A DNA stretch of 64,000 nucleotides, from NCBI GenBank assembly GCA_038214135.1, contig JBBQSD010000013.1, forward strand, positions 8,252 to 72,251, read 5' to 3'. The position numbers and the translations under genes were made by a program. Positions 41,301-48,663 of the stretch are shown here, piece after piece. Below the pieces are notes generated by a model. It searched no databases. It saw nothing but the letters and a program-made list of their open reading frames with translations, and was not told the origin of the DNA. Positions within the stretch are counted from its first letter, which is position 1. Each line of letters opens with the position of its first letter. The DNA is from JANLSE01 sp038214135. GTDB lineage: Bacteria > Chloroflexota > Chloroflexia > Chloroflexales > Roseiflexaceae.

Positions 41301-41629
41301 CTGCGGCTTTGCTGGAGATCGGCAAGCTGCACGTACATGTTAAATGCCGCAGTTGTATTACCGGTTTGCTCGTGGATGCGGGCCAGGTATTCGAATGTGA
41401 AGGGGTTATTTGGATCATTCTTACGGATCTCTTCAAACACCTGCATGGCCTGCTGATACTTGCCGGTGTTGAAGAGCGCGACCGCCGCCGACGAACGGGC
41501 ATCGGGATCTTGCGGGAACTCCTGGAGCGCCCGAATCGCTTGCTTTAGGGCTTCGTCCCAGTTCTTCTGGCGAGCCGCTTCACGACTCTGCTCCATTGCC
41601 CGATCAAATAATGCACGATTGCCTGCCAT
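38339..41629 (-). CDS. Large tetratricopeptide-repeat protein
   Basis: A 1096-residue soluble protein made almost entirely of TPR helix pairs, with a consensus such as ALFNTGKYQQAMQVFEEIRKNDPNN and typical A-G-Y-P spacing throughout. No signal peptide, membrane segment or catalytic domain is seen. A low-complexity proline-rich linker near residues 415-465 separates two TPR blocks of about 400 and 600 residues. It probably scaffolds a complex. Its position between the cdaA and dnaC-like genes is conserved in no system that I recognise. Confidence 0.85.
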   Translation of the reverse strand: MAGNRALFDRAMEQSREAARQKNWDEALKQAIRALQEFPQDPDARSSAAVALFNTGKYQQAMQVFEEIRKNDPNNPFTFEYLARIHEQTGNTTAAFNMYVQLADLQQSRRLTMRAVEALREALRLNANADEQRLRMARMLEESGSAADAASEHLELARRRQSNPQEAIVHAEAALRLDPHSADAKALISSISEQLADIVQLSSNAPTESAPNPLPATFGSTGGLRGNQIAGDRVAAQAEELQKSGDIDGAIQQYERALSMGTERSDVFYSLGLLYQERGNHQRSIELLPRAASDEEYALSAHYMLGTSYQALGRLAEAAEEYEQTIRLLPIETIGRAESEDMIQMYESAAQIYIQLSDIARAASLYSMLSNFLASKRWGREQADLYRTKAKELTERNMFAKLRSLGTGALVAADPTVSAAPAPNETPDMPETWGKIRPITDFLRPGRDVKPPIQTGFFAVAPAQPAAPDPLDQLESLAPPPRLAFVPFTKLETGILDEVAERYLMASEKYAEQGLTLAAIDACMEVIRIDVEYLPIHLRMGEIYEREERREEALTKYQLLVDTYAARGEPQKSIDAFLRLVHLSPDTTNTRARLAELLRSANRIPEATDQLAQVAASYFRLGQTNKALEEYRRGLQWLPSNANLRAQYGQALLKLDRYEAALTEFRRALDAEPKNILHVARINMALALMADQPTAVWQSLASLLDQLKAQPQHGADVQAEYRAAMLTTEAPILHYILGIIQQATDQHQSSLLEFEQAEAMLDEAPDKLLPIALIYQAAADSHIALGQADEARARLQQSLTAPRPPVNAETSRYQFASPLSKGEVVRRMAEAYAATGDIEGAERALQEAKQHLPYDRAIYTKLSDIYFRQGKLSEALAQLDELATHYESRQDPDRAIEVLEMGVKLAPNNITVGNRLARLYIRRGYLDKGVDGLVRVADQQRKAGQLKDAVLSLQQVAEVHSTLGRQDEALKIYDKIVQIMPNDIETRQWLAIMHTLGGRTKQAVAEKKQLVRIYLQQRDLAGAIEELFTIIALDQHDMEAHIQLGDVLMRREEYEQALRIYTRLVKMPGVETERMEALQAAAKRMFDQQQAQRKQP

Positions 41630-41687
41630 GCAGTAACCTCCAGCGTCCTGGCGAGGTGGCCTGAGATTCTATGATAACATAATCGGC

Positions 41688-42521
41688 CTAGCCAGGGAAG
41701 CGCCGCCGTGGCCCAGAACTGGCCGTAAAGCGCTGCTGAACCGTCAATCGGCGGTAATCGGCCCCATCGATCATAATATGCTCCTCGCATAGCGTTCGAT
41801 CACTCATACGCGAGAAGATCCGCGGATCGATATCCTCTGGTTTACGATTGCTTGTAATCACGGTTGCGAGTGCGAAATTATAGCGATGGTTGATGATCTG
41901 AAACAGCTTCTCGCGCGCCCAGGGCGTGGTATTCTCCGTCCCAAGATCATCAAGCACGAGTAATGGCACATCACGGATCGTCTCAAAGCGCTCATCATAC
42001 TGAACTTCGCTTGAGGGGCCAAATGTTGATCGCAGATGATCGAGCAGATCGGGCACGATGGCAAACAGCACACGGAAGTGGCGGCGGACGGCCTCATTGG
42101 CAATCGCAGCGGCGAGGTGAGTCTTGCCAACACCATAGTTGCCGAACAGGATGAGCCAGCCCTGTGGGCGGCGGGCATATTCGACAGAACGGATATAGGC
42201 GCGCCGAACACCCTGGACATCCGGGTTAAAACTATCGAAGGTTTTATCGCGGAATGGCTCCAGATTACTCATCTGCAGCAGATCATCGGCTGCGCGGCGC
42301 TCCAGATCAGCCTGCTTACAACTGCATGGAAACAGCACGCCAAAATGCGGGTGGCCAAGCGGCACTGCTTCTTTATAGTAGCCAACCCCACCACATTGCG
42401 GGCAGATATCAGAGGTCGCTGGTATCGCTTCCGCGTCGGAAGAGATCGCCATAGGTTCCGTTGGTATACTTTTCAATATCGATAGGTCGCTCGGCCCGAT
42501 CCGTCGCATCCTGTCGTCCAT
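41688..42521 (-). CDS. DnaC/DnaI-like helicase loader ATPase
   Basis: A 277-residue AAA+ protein of the DnaC/DnaI/IstB family. An N-terminal zinc-binding segment, CPQCGGVGYYKEA and CSCKQADLE (Cys x4, about residues 40-65), precedes the ATPase. Walker A is LFGNYGVGKTHLAAAIANEA near residue 127 and Walker B is PLLVLDDLGTENTTPWA near 188. The long start (42521) has an AGAGGTG ribosome-binding site 9 bases upstream and makes a 113-base overlap with the upstream gene. A shorter ATG at 42452 has GGAA upstream. Together with the DnaD-like partner it should load the replicative helicase, as DnaI with DnaD does in Bacillus. Confidence 0.85.
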   Translation of the reverse strand: MDDRMRRIGPSDLSILKSIPTEPMAISSDAEAIPATSDICPQCGGVGYYKEAVPLGHPHFGVLFPCSCKQADLERRAADDLLQMSNLEPFRDKTFDSFNPDVQGVRRAYIRSVEYARRPQGWLILFGNYGVGKTHLAAAIANEAVRRHFRVLFAIVPDLLDHLRSTFGPSSEVQYDERFETIRDVPLLVLDDLGTENTTPWAREKLFQIINHRYNFALATVITSNRKPEDIDPRIFSRMSDRTLCEEHIMIDGADYRRLTVQQRFTASSGPRRRFPG

Positions 42522-43125
42522 ATGCGGCCCACCTCTCTAACACCTTCTTGATATAGCGCCATGATCTGGCATTTGCCCGCACGGCTTCGCGGATCGCATC
42601 CACGATCCAGTGCGGTGGGTAGCGTTCCTCGGCCTCACGCAGTTCCTCAAGCAACATCGGCGTAATCAGGCCAATATTCTGTTCATATAATGTTAGCACG
42701 GCTGGCCGTTCATCGGCTGGTGGTTCGTTTGGACTGAGCGCCGCGCCAGCTAGCCCGGCCAATTCTGCCCAACCACGGTTCGCCGCTGTATTGACCAGAT
42801 ACCAATTGATTGCGCGGCCATCATCTGGCAGAATGACATGCAGGAGCGTTGTGCGTTGCACTGCCGCCTCAAGGCCCTCGGCCAATAATTCCTCGAATGG
42901 GCGTAATTTCGATACAGCCCGCAGACTGCGGCGCAGCACCCGATCACTGGTTAGTTCATCCCAATTGAGCCGCCGTGGTGCAGGCCCGCGCAGGCGGCTG
43001 AGGCGATAGAAGATATGCAGCGTCACCTTTAGTTCGCTGGCCAGCGTAATCTGCGGCAGCACATCGGTGAACAATTCGGGTGGCAACCCAATCAGTTTTT
43101 CGGTCGAGAAGCCGGTAAACGGCAT
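42409..43125 (-). CDS. DnaD-domain protein
   Basis: A 238-residue protein. The N-terminal winged-helix-like part reads LPPELFTDVLPQITLASELKVTLHIFYRLSR. The C-terminal DnaD/DnaB domain reads LYEQNIGLITPMLLEELREAEERYPPHWIVDAIREAV and ARSWRYIKKVLERWAAYG (about residues 155-215), close to the DDBH2 consensus. DnaD remodels DNA during primosome assembly. The gene overlaps the downstream helicase-loader gene by up to 113 bases, so the pair is tightly coupled. Confidence 0.85.
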   Translation of the reverse strand: MPFTGFSTEKLIGLPPELFTDVLPQITLASELKVTLHIFYRLSRLRGPAPRRLNWDELTSDRVLRRSLRAVSKLRPFEELLAEGLEAAVQRTTLLHVILPDDGRAINWYLVNTAANRGWAELAGLAGAALSPNEPPADERPAVLTLYEQNIGLITPMLLEELREAEERYPPHWIVDAIREAVRANARSWRYIKKVLERWAAYGRQDATDRAERPIDIEKYTNGTYGDLFRRGSDTSDL

Positions 43126-43224
43126 GGGATGCCTCGTATATAGAACCGAGTATCCAGGATTCAGGATTCAGAATGCTTCACTAAGAACAGGAACCACTAA
43201 ACTGCAGAACTGCGGAACCAAGAA

Positions 43225-43412
43225 CTGCCCTCACCCCCGGCCCCTCTCCGGTTCTGGGAGAGGGGAGTTACGTATCTCGCTCCCGTTCTGGGAGAGGGTT
43301 GGGGTGAGGGAAAGAATACCGGAAAACTTCGTTGACAGAGTGCTAATGAATTTTCACATTTTAATCGGGTATTGTTTGCGTCTACCAAGCCCCGCAGGCT
43401 TCAGCCTGCGGA
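43225..43412. repeat. GGGGTGAGGG-family double copy followed by CCGCAGGCT palindrome
   Basis: CCCTCACCCCCGGCCCCTCTCCGG...GGGAGAGGGG at 43231-43265 is followed by a second CTCCCGTTCTGGGAGAGGG unit ending in GGGGTGAGGG (43280-43310). A CCGCAGGCT-TC-AGCCTGCGG copy (43391-43410) lies at the far end, inside the coding sequence of the O-antigen-ligase-like gene. Confidence 0.85.
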
Positions 43413-44910
43413 TTCTGAGGACATTCAATTCTGGCTCCTGACTCCTGATTCCTGACTCCTCAGTATTTGTATGCAGCACCATTGCCAGCCCAATCACACC
43501 CCAGAACAGTGTGACCATATGGCTGAATTCGATATTAAAGAAATAGTGATCAAGCAGGCCAACCGCCAGTGCCGCAGCAATACCAGCCTGAAGGCTCACC
43601 AGCCATGCCGCTCGCTCATCATCGCTATCGGCTGACCGCAATGCCTGCCAGCCCTGGCTGAAGAAGAAGCCAAGCATGCCCAGAAATGCTGCCAATCCGA
43701 CCAATCCAGTGCGTTGGGCAACGGCCAAATAAACGCTCGAAACACCGGCGACAAGATCGATCTCGGGTGCCGAGCCAAAGCCAATCCCAAACACGGGGTA
43801 GGCTTGGATCACCGCAATTGCATTCTGGTATTCAGCCAGGCGCATCTGGTTGGCTTGATCGCGAAACTGCAGGCCATCCGTCACGCGGCTGATAAACTCT
43901 TCGCCAATCCCGAAACCAATCAGCAGCACGGCTGCCACTCCGCCAACTGCCAGAATGGCCCACCAGAGCCGCCGATAGCGCAGTGTGGCAACATACATCG
44001 CCGCAACAATCATACCACCCAACGCAGCGCGGGAATAGGTTAGAAACAATGCCAACAGAACAACACCTGCCATCACGATCAGTAATCGGCGGGGCAGGAT
44101 CGGGCGCTCTGTGACGGCCTGGGTGGCGATGATTGCGCCAACCAATGCCAGCATACCGCCATAACTATTTGGATCGACTGCGAGGCCGATTGCACGCTCA
44201 ATGCCAGTGGTATCGTCCTCAATGAAGCGCAGCACGCGCCCATCGGTTGGGTAGCCGATCCGCCCGAATGCCACAAGGATCTGTTCTGCAAGACTATTTG
44301 GCAGCACGTACAGAATCAGGCCGATCAATGCCGCAATCGAGCCGCTGATCATCAGGGCACGCAGCATCCAGCGTGCCTGGGCGCGGGTACGGATACAATT
44401 GACAACGCTAAAGAAGAACAGCACGCCAAGAAAGAATTTGAAATAGTTGTGCAGGGTCAGCGAATCGGGGCTCAGGTTCGAGCCAATCAAAAATGAAAAG
44501 ATCGTCAGCCCCAGAAACCCAATCAGCGGCAGTCCGAGCGGAGTCAGTTCAAGCGCCGAATCTGGCCGTACGAGCATGCGTAAGATCCAGATCAGCAGCA
44601 GCAGCGCCAGGATCAGTTCAAGAAAATTAGGTGTGACGACCGCTTTGAATGGCAGCGTTCCGAACGGCAGGATTGTCGCAATCGCTATCGAGCCAGCAAT
44701 GCCATAATCGGTATTGGCCAGCAGCAGCCCTGCACCAGCAATACCAAGCAATGCAACAAACCCCGCCCAGATAGGCAGGAATGTCACTGCTGCGCCAGCC
44801 AACACACCAACCAGGATCGTCAGCCCGAGCACAGCCAGTGTGCTGAGAATGGAGCGACGATGGAATGTGGCGGCAACTCGGTCTCGTAGATTATAAGCAC
44901 TGCTCTGCAT
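43354..44910 (-). CDS. O-antigen ligase-like polymerase membrane protein with repeat-derived C-terminus
   Basis: A 518-residue protein with about 11-12 hydrophobic helices and the long periplasmic loop typical of WaaL/Wzy-type glycan polymerases (near residues 300-400). It contains VDPNSYGGMLALVG, LTYSRAALGGMIVAAMYV and QAYPVFGIGFGSAPE. The ATG at 44910 is used; the open frame extends much further upstream but without protein-like sequence. The last 33 residues or so (from EESGIRSQEPELNV) are encoded by TCCTGAC heptamers and the CCGCAGGCT palindrome, so the original C-terminus was probably shorter. Its substrate glycan is unknown. Confidence 0.75.
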   Translation of the reverse strand: MQSSAYNLRDRVAATFHRRSILSTLAVLGLTILVGVLAGAAVTFLPIWAGFVALLGIAGAGLLLANTDYGIAGSIAIATILPFGTLPFKAVVTPNFLELILALLLLIWILRMLVRPDSALELTPLGLPLIGFLGLTIFSFLIGSNLSPDSLTLHNYFKFFLGVLFFFSVVNCIRTRAQARWMLRALMISGSIAALIGLILYVLPNSLAEQILVAFGRIGYPTDGRVLRFIEDDTTGIERAIGLAVDPNSYGGMLALVGAIIATQAVTERPILPRRLLIVMAGVVLLALFLTYSRAALGGMIVAAMYVATLRYRRLWWAILAVGGVAAVLLIGFGIGEEFISRVTDGLQFRDQANQMRLAEYQNAIAVIQAYPVFGIGFGSAPEIDLVAGVSSVYLAVAQRTGLVGLAAFLGMLGFFFSQGWQALRSADSDDERAAWLVSLQAGIAAALAVGLLDHYFFNIEFSHMVTLFWGVIGLAMVLHTNTEESGIRSQEPELNVLRIRRLKPAGLGRRKQYPIKM

Positions 44911-45211
44911 AGGCTGGTATTGTACACCAACTTGGCCTGTCGAACGGGTAGATTTTGTATGGGTGTGATGTATGTTTTGCACCGATGTCCGTGCCCGTCG
45001 ATTCGTTGGGGCGAACACAAGGTTCGCCCGCCATGGTCGTACGGCGATATCCAATGTGGGCGAACCTCGTGTTCGCCCCTTCGCATGGTGTACCATTGAC
45101 CGCCGATTGCAAGAGAATTCGTCATACCCTTTTGTATGACGATTGCCCACCAGGAACAAATATGCTACGATGCGTCGAGATAAACTACTCCAGACCATGT
45201 GAGTTATTGTT
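44911..45211. repeat. Divergent spacer with inverted GGGCGAACACGAGGTTCGCC palindromes
   Basis: The 301-base spacer between divergent genes carries two palindromic units, at 45012-45031 (GGGGCGAACACAAGGTTCGCC) and 45057-45078 (GGGCGAACCTCGTGTTCGCCC), about 25 bases apart. Further copies are at 50231 and 53743. The spacer must hold promoters for both flanking genes, but none is clear. Confidence 0.8.
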
Positions 45212-46522
45212 ATGATCCCAACCCCGCGCCTGCTGTTGTTGCTGTTGCTTGGATCTGCGCTCACGGCTGGCGTGGCGCTTGCGCCAGTTCTGATCTGGCT
45301 GGCGATTGCATATCTGCTTGTTGTTGCCGCACTGGTTGTGGTTGATTTCCAGCTCACCAGCCGCCCTTCCGATCTAGAGGTTGAGCGAATATGTGATGCG
45401 CGGCTCTCCCTTGGCGCAGAAAATCTGATCACGCTGCTGATTGCAAACCGCAGTGCCCGGCCACTAGCGCTCCAGGTACGCGATGAATACCCATACCAGT
45501 TTGTCTGTAATGCGCTGACGCTCACTGGCCCTGTGGCGGCCTATGGGTTGTGTGAACTGCGCTACTATGTCAAGCCGCTTCAACGCGGTGATTATACATT
45601 TGGTGATCTGAATATTCGCTATGTGAGCCTGCTGAAGACGTTTATGCGCCAGGCACGCTACCCAGCCACAGCGCCGATCAAGGTCTACCCGAATGTGCTC
45701 GATATTCGCAAATACGATCTGCAGGCCCGCAAGGGGCTGCTGTTCGAACCTGGCCTACGGGCTACCCGCGTGTATGGCCAGGGGACCGAGTTTGAACGGC
45801 TGCGTGAATATAGCACTGATGATGAATTCCGGCGGATCAACTGGAAGGCAACGGCGCGGCGTGGCAAGCCAATTGCCGCCGAATACGAAACCGAGCGCAG
45901 CCAGTATGTGATCAGCGTGATCGATAGTGGCCGGCTTATGCGCCCGCCAATTGGTGATCTGGCCAAGATCGACTATGCGATCAACACGGCTCTGCTGCTC
46001 TCGTATGTTGCCACCCTGAAAGGCGATCATGTGGGGCTGCTGACATTCGCCGATGATGTGCAAACCTACCTCGCGCCAAAACGCGGCAAGGGTCAGTTCT
46101 ATCGCATGCTGGAGGCGCTGTATAACGTTCAGTATGAACCAGTCGAGGCCGATTATGGGCAGGCGCTCTCGTATCTGGGAATCCGGCACAAGCGCCGTTC
46201 GCTGGTGGTGCTGTTCACCGATCTTGTGACACTTGATGCTGCCAAACCGCTGATCGCGCATATGAGCCGCCTGGCTCAACGCCATCTGCCGCTGTGTGTT
46301 GTTATCTCTGATCCAAATATCACTGCACTCGCCGCCCAACCAGCTACCAGTTCGGCAGCCGTATACCAACGCACCGTTGCCGAAACCCTGGTTGATGAAC
46401 GCCGGATTGTGCTCGATACACTCCAGCGCAGCGGGGTGCTGACGCTCGATGTGCCTGCGGATCAATTAAGTGTTGCGGTGATCAACCGTTACCTGGAGCT
46501 GAAAGGGCGTGGGGCGATATAG
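45212..46522 (+). CDS. DUF58 family protein (VWA-like) with two N-terminal helices
   Basis: A 436-residue protein. Two hydrophobic helices at residues 6-45 precede a beta-sandwich-like region (residues 70-150). The DUF58 core follows with GQGTEFERLREYSTDDEFRRINWKATARRG near residue 190 and ISVIDSGRLMR, and a VWA-like region with GDHVGLLTFADDVQTYLAPKRGKGQFYRMLEAL near 275. Such proteins are generally encoded next to MoxR AAA ATPases and transglutaminase-like proteins. Neither is nearby, so its partners must lie elsewhere. Confidence 0.88.
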   Translation: MIPTPRLLLLLLLGSALTAGVALAPVLIWLAIAYLLVVAALVVVDFQLTSRPSDLEVERICDARLSLGAENLITLLIANRSARPLALQVRDEYPYQFVCNALTLTGPVAAYGLCELRYYVKPLQRGDYTFGDLNIRYVSLLKTFMRQARYPATAPIKVYPNVLDIRKYDLQARKGLLFEPGLRATRVYGQGTEFERLREYSTDDEFRRINWKATARRGKPIAAEYETERSQYVISVIDSGRLMRPPIGDLAKIDYAINTALLLSYVATLKGDHVGLLTFADDVQTYLAPKRGKGQFYRMLEALYNVQYEPVEADYGQALSYLGIRHKRRSLVVLFTDLVTLDAAKPLIAHMSRLAQRHLPLCVVISDPNITALAAQPATSSAAVYQRTVAETLVDERRIVLDTLQRSGVLTLDVPADQLSVAVINRYLELKGRGAI

Positions 46523-46524
46523 AG

Positions 46525-46700
46525 CAGGAGTCAGAAGTCAGATATCCATGCGGCTCCGCCGCTCACGTGATTCATGAAAATCGCCGACGTTGGTGGCGCT
46601 CAGACAGTCGGATTCGGCTATTTTCATATCAGAAGTCAGCAGTTGTGCTACTGACCTAGCTTAGGCCCATTCTGACTCCTGACTCCTGACTCCTGAATAC
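46525..46700. repeat. Heptamer repeats and CAGGAGTCAGAAGTCAG units
   Basis: CAGGAGTCAGAAGTCAG at 46525-46541, AGAAGTCAGCAG at 46630-46641 and four TCCTGAC-type heptamers at 46671-46698 lie between the DUF58 and aldo/keto reductase genes. The last unit runs directly into the stop of the minus-strand reductase gene. Confidence 0.8.
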
Positions 46701-47635
46701 TAGGCCAGCACCGCATTAACTTCCGCAAATTCCTCGGTGGTCAATGCCCAATCGCCTGCCTTGGCATTGGCCTGTACCTGTGCCAGGCTGGTTGCGCCAG
46801 AGATCACCGATGCCGTCCGTGGTTGGGCCAGAATCCAGGCATGCGCCAGTTCGGCCATCGTGTGACTGCGCTCCTGCGCCCAGGCCGTGAGTTGTTCGAC
46901 CTTCGAATAATTGGCGTCGGTCATGTAGCGCTGCACATAGGCACTATTCTCGCCGCGTGATCCAGCCGGTGCCGGTTCATTGCGCCGATACTTGCCGGTC
47001 AGGAAGCCGCCTGCCAATGGGAAATAGGGCAAAATGCCAACGTTATAGGCGTTGCAGTAGGGCACCAGTTCCTTCTCAATATCGCGCTCGAACATATTAT
47101 AGTGTGGCTGAATAGTGACAAATGGCGACCAGCCGCGCACATCGGCCAGTAGATTGGCACGGGCGAGCTGCCAGGCCGCAAAGTTCGAGGCACCAACATA
47201 GCGGATCTTGCCACTGCGAACAAGATCATCAAGGGTTCGCAGAGTCTCCTCAACTGGTGTGGCAACATCCCAGCTATGGATCTGATACAGATCAATATGA
47301 TCGCTCTGCAAACGATTCAAACTGGCTTCCACACCCTGGATAATATGGTAGCGCGATGCGCCGCGATCATTAGGCCCCTGGCTCACCGGATGAAACACCT
47401 TGGTCGCCAATACAACCTGTTGCCAACGGCCCTTCAGCGCAATGCCAAGCGTTTCCTCGGATTTGCCGCCGGTATACACATCGGCGGTATCGATAAAATT
47501 GATGCCCACATCGATTGCACCAGCAATAATCTCGTTCACACCCTGCTGATCCACCTTACCGCCAAACTGATTGGTGCCAAGGCCGATTGCGGAGACACGC
47601 ACACCTGCATTCCCAAGCTGCCGATACTGCATCAT
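46700..47635 (-). CDS. Aldo/keto reductase family oxidoreductase
   Basis: A 311-residue AKR. The catalytic tetrad is visible: Asp and Tyr in FIDTADVYTGGKSEETLG (about residues 47-64), Lys in VVLATKVFHPV near 77, and His in DLYQIHSWDVATPVEETL near 119. The C-terminal cofactor segment has SVISGATSLAQVQANAKA near residue 275. It reduces aldehydes or ketones with NADPH. The closest pattern is the YajO/GSP69 branch; the substrate is unknown. Confidence 0.93.
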   Translation of the reverse strand: MMQYRQLGNAGVRVSAIGLGTNQFGGKVDQQGVNEIIAGAIDVGINFIDTADVYTGGKSEETLGIALKGRWQQVVLATKVFHPVSQGPNDRGASRYHIIQGVEASLNRLQSDHIDLYQIHSWDVATPVEETLRTLDDLVRSGKIRYVGASNFAAWQLARANLLADVRGWSPFVTIQPHYNMFERDIEKELVPYCNAYNVGILPYFPLAGGFLTGKYRRNEPAPAGSRGENSAYVQRYMTDANYSKVEQLTAWAQERSHTMAELAHAWILAQPRTASVISGATSLAQVQANAKAGDWALTTEEFAEVNAVLA

Positions 47636-48033
47636 TCACTCCCAAACGCATTGAGCAATTCGCTCCGTGTACTCATTTGGCAGTAGTGTACCATAGCTCC
47701 ATGTCGCTGCGCTTATATTATGGTCTATGCGCCCTGTGTCCGTTTTCGTCAGCGAGGCTGCCTTTCAATGAATGATTATGGCTGTTCGCTTGTTTCCGTG
47801 TTTCTTGTTTAAAGAATGCAGGTGGCCCTTCAACGCCCGTTGATCATGCCACGGCTGCTGGCGATACATAATTGTGGCTGGTTCCCTCACCCTGGCCGCT
47901 CTCCCATTGGGAGAGGGGCAGCGCAGCAGGGGATGAGGGCAAGTTCAGGGTTGGTTCTTGGTTTGCAATTCTGACTCCTGACTCCTGACTCCTGAATAGT
48001 TAGTTCCGCATCCAGACGTGTTATACTACTCCC
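47636..48033. repeat. Spacer with CCCTCACCCT...GATGAGGG palindrome and TCCTGAC heptamers
   Basis: In this 398-base spacer a gene-free stretch holds the GGGGTGAGGG family copy at about 47885-47939. It also holds heptamer repeats at 47970-47995 and, at 48022-48027, the promoter of the CYTH gene. No protein gene is supported. Confidence 0.75.
48018..48027 (+). promoter_or_regulatory. Extended -10 promoter giving a leaderless CYTH transcript
   Basis: TGTTATACT places TATACT at 48022-48027 with an extended TG. The predicted start site, seven bases beyond, falls on the ATG at 48034. No Shine-Dalgarno sequence precedes that ATG (CTACTCCC), supporting leaderless translation. Confidence 0.6.
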
Positions 48034-48663
48034 ATGAACATCCCTCGTGAAATAGAAGCCAAATACGCTGTTGCTGATCCGCGCCTGTTTATGGATCTGC
48101 TGGCTCTATCGGGTATTGGGCCATTTACCCTTGCTCCCGATCCAGAACCGATTGATCAGATTAACACCTACTTCGATACTCCTGATCGTCGATTGCGTGC
48201 GGCTCGCTATGGCTTTCGTATCCGTTTGGCCCAGGGGATGGCTATTGCCACACTCAAGGGCCCGGCAACGATACAGGACGATATTCATACGCGCTCGGAA
48301 TGGGAAGCCGAGCTCACCAGCGAGAAGCCAGATGATCTGCCATTTGGTGAGCTTCGGGATCGCCTACTGGCGCTGACGGCACAGCAGCCACTGCTGCCAA
48401 CACTCTCGATCCGCACCAATCGCCATATCATCATCGCAATCCGTGAGCGGCAGCCAATTGCCGAAATTGCCCTTGATGATTATGTGATTACTGCTGGTTC
48501 GCATCAGCAGCGGAATTATGAACTTGAACTCGAATTATTGCGAACTGGTCAGCCCGATGATCTGAAGGAATTGGCTTCTCTTTTGCATGCCCGCTATGCC
48601 CTGGTTGCCGAATCACGTAGCAAACTTGAGCGCGGACTTGCGCTCCTAGAAGGTGCATCATGA
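48034..48663 (+). CDS. CYTH-domain (triphosphate tunnel) protein
   Basis: A 209-residue CYTH protein. The signature ExExK is EIEAK (residues 6-10). Other tunnel residues are TYFDTPDRRLRAARYGFRIRL near residue 45, IATLKGP near 71, RSEWEAEL near 85, RTNRHIIIA near 127, EIALDDYVI near 143 and YELELELLRTG near 160. CYTH proteins bind triphosphates or polyphosphate within a beta-barrel tunnel, with activities including thiamine triphosphatase and inorganic triphosphatase. The ATGA overlap with the following CHAD-domain gene strongly ties it to polyphosphate metabolism. Confidence 0.93.
   Translation: MNIPREIEAKYAVADPRLFMDLLALSGIGPFTLAPDPEPIDQINTYFDTPDRRLRAARYGFRIRLAQGMAIATLKGPATIQDDIHTRSEWEAELTSEKPDDLPFGELRDRLLALTAQQPLLPTLSIRTNRHIIIAIRERQPIAEIALDDYVITAGSHQQRNYELELELLRTGQPDDLKELASLLHARYALVAESRSKLERGLALLEGAS

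Noticed and set aside
44911..45525. N-terminal extension of the O-antigen-ligase-like gene
   Set aside because: The open frame continues to 45525, but that sequence is antisense to the DUF58 gene and includes palindromes; hydrophobic family-like sequence starts only after 44910.
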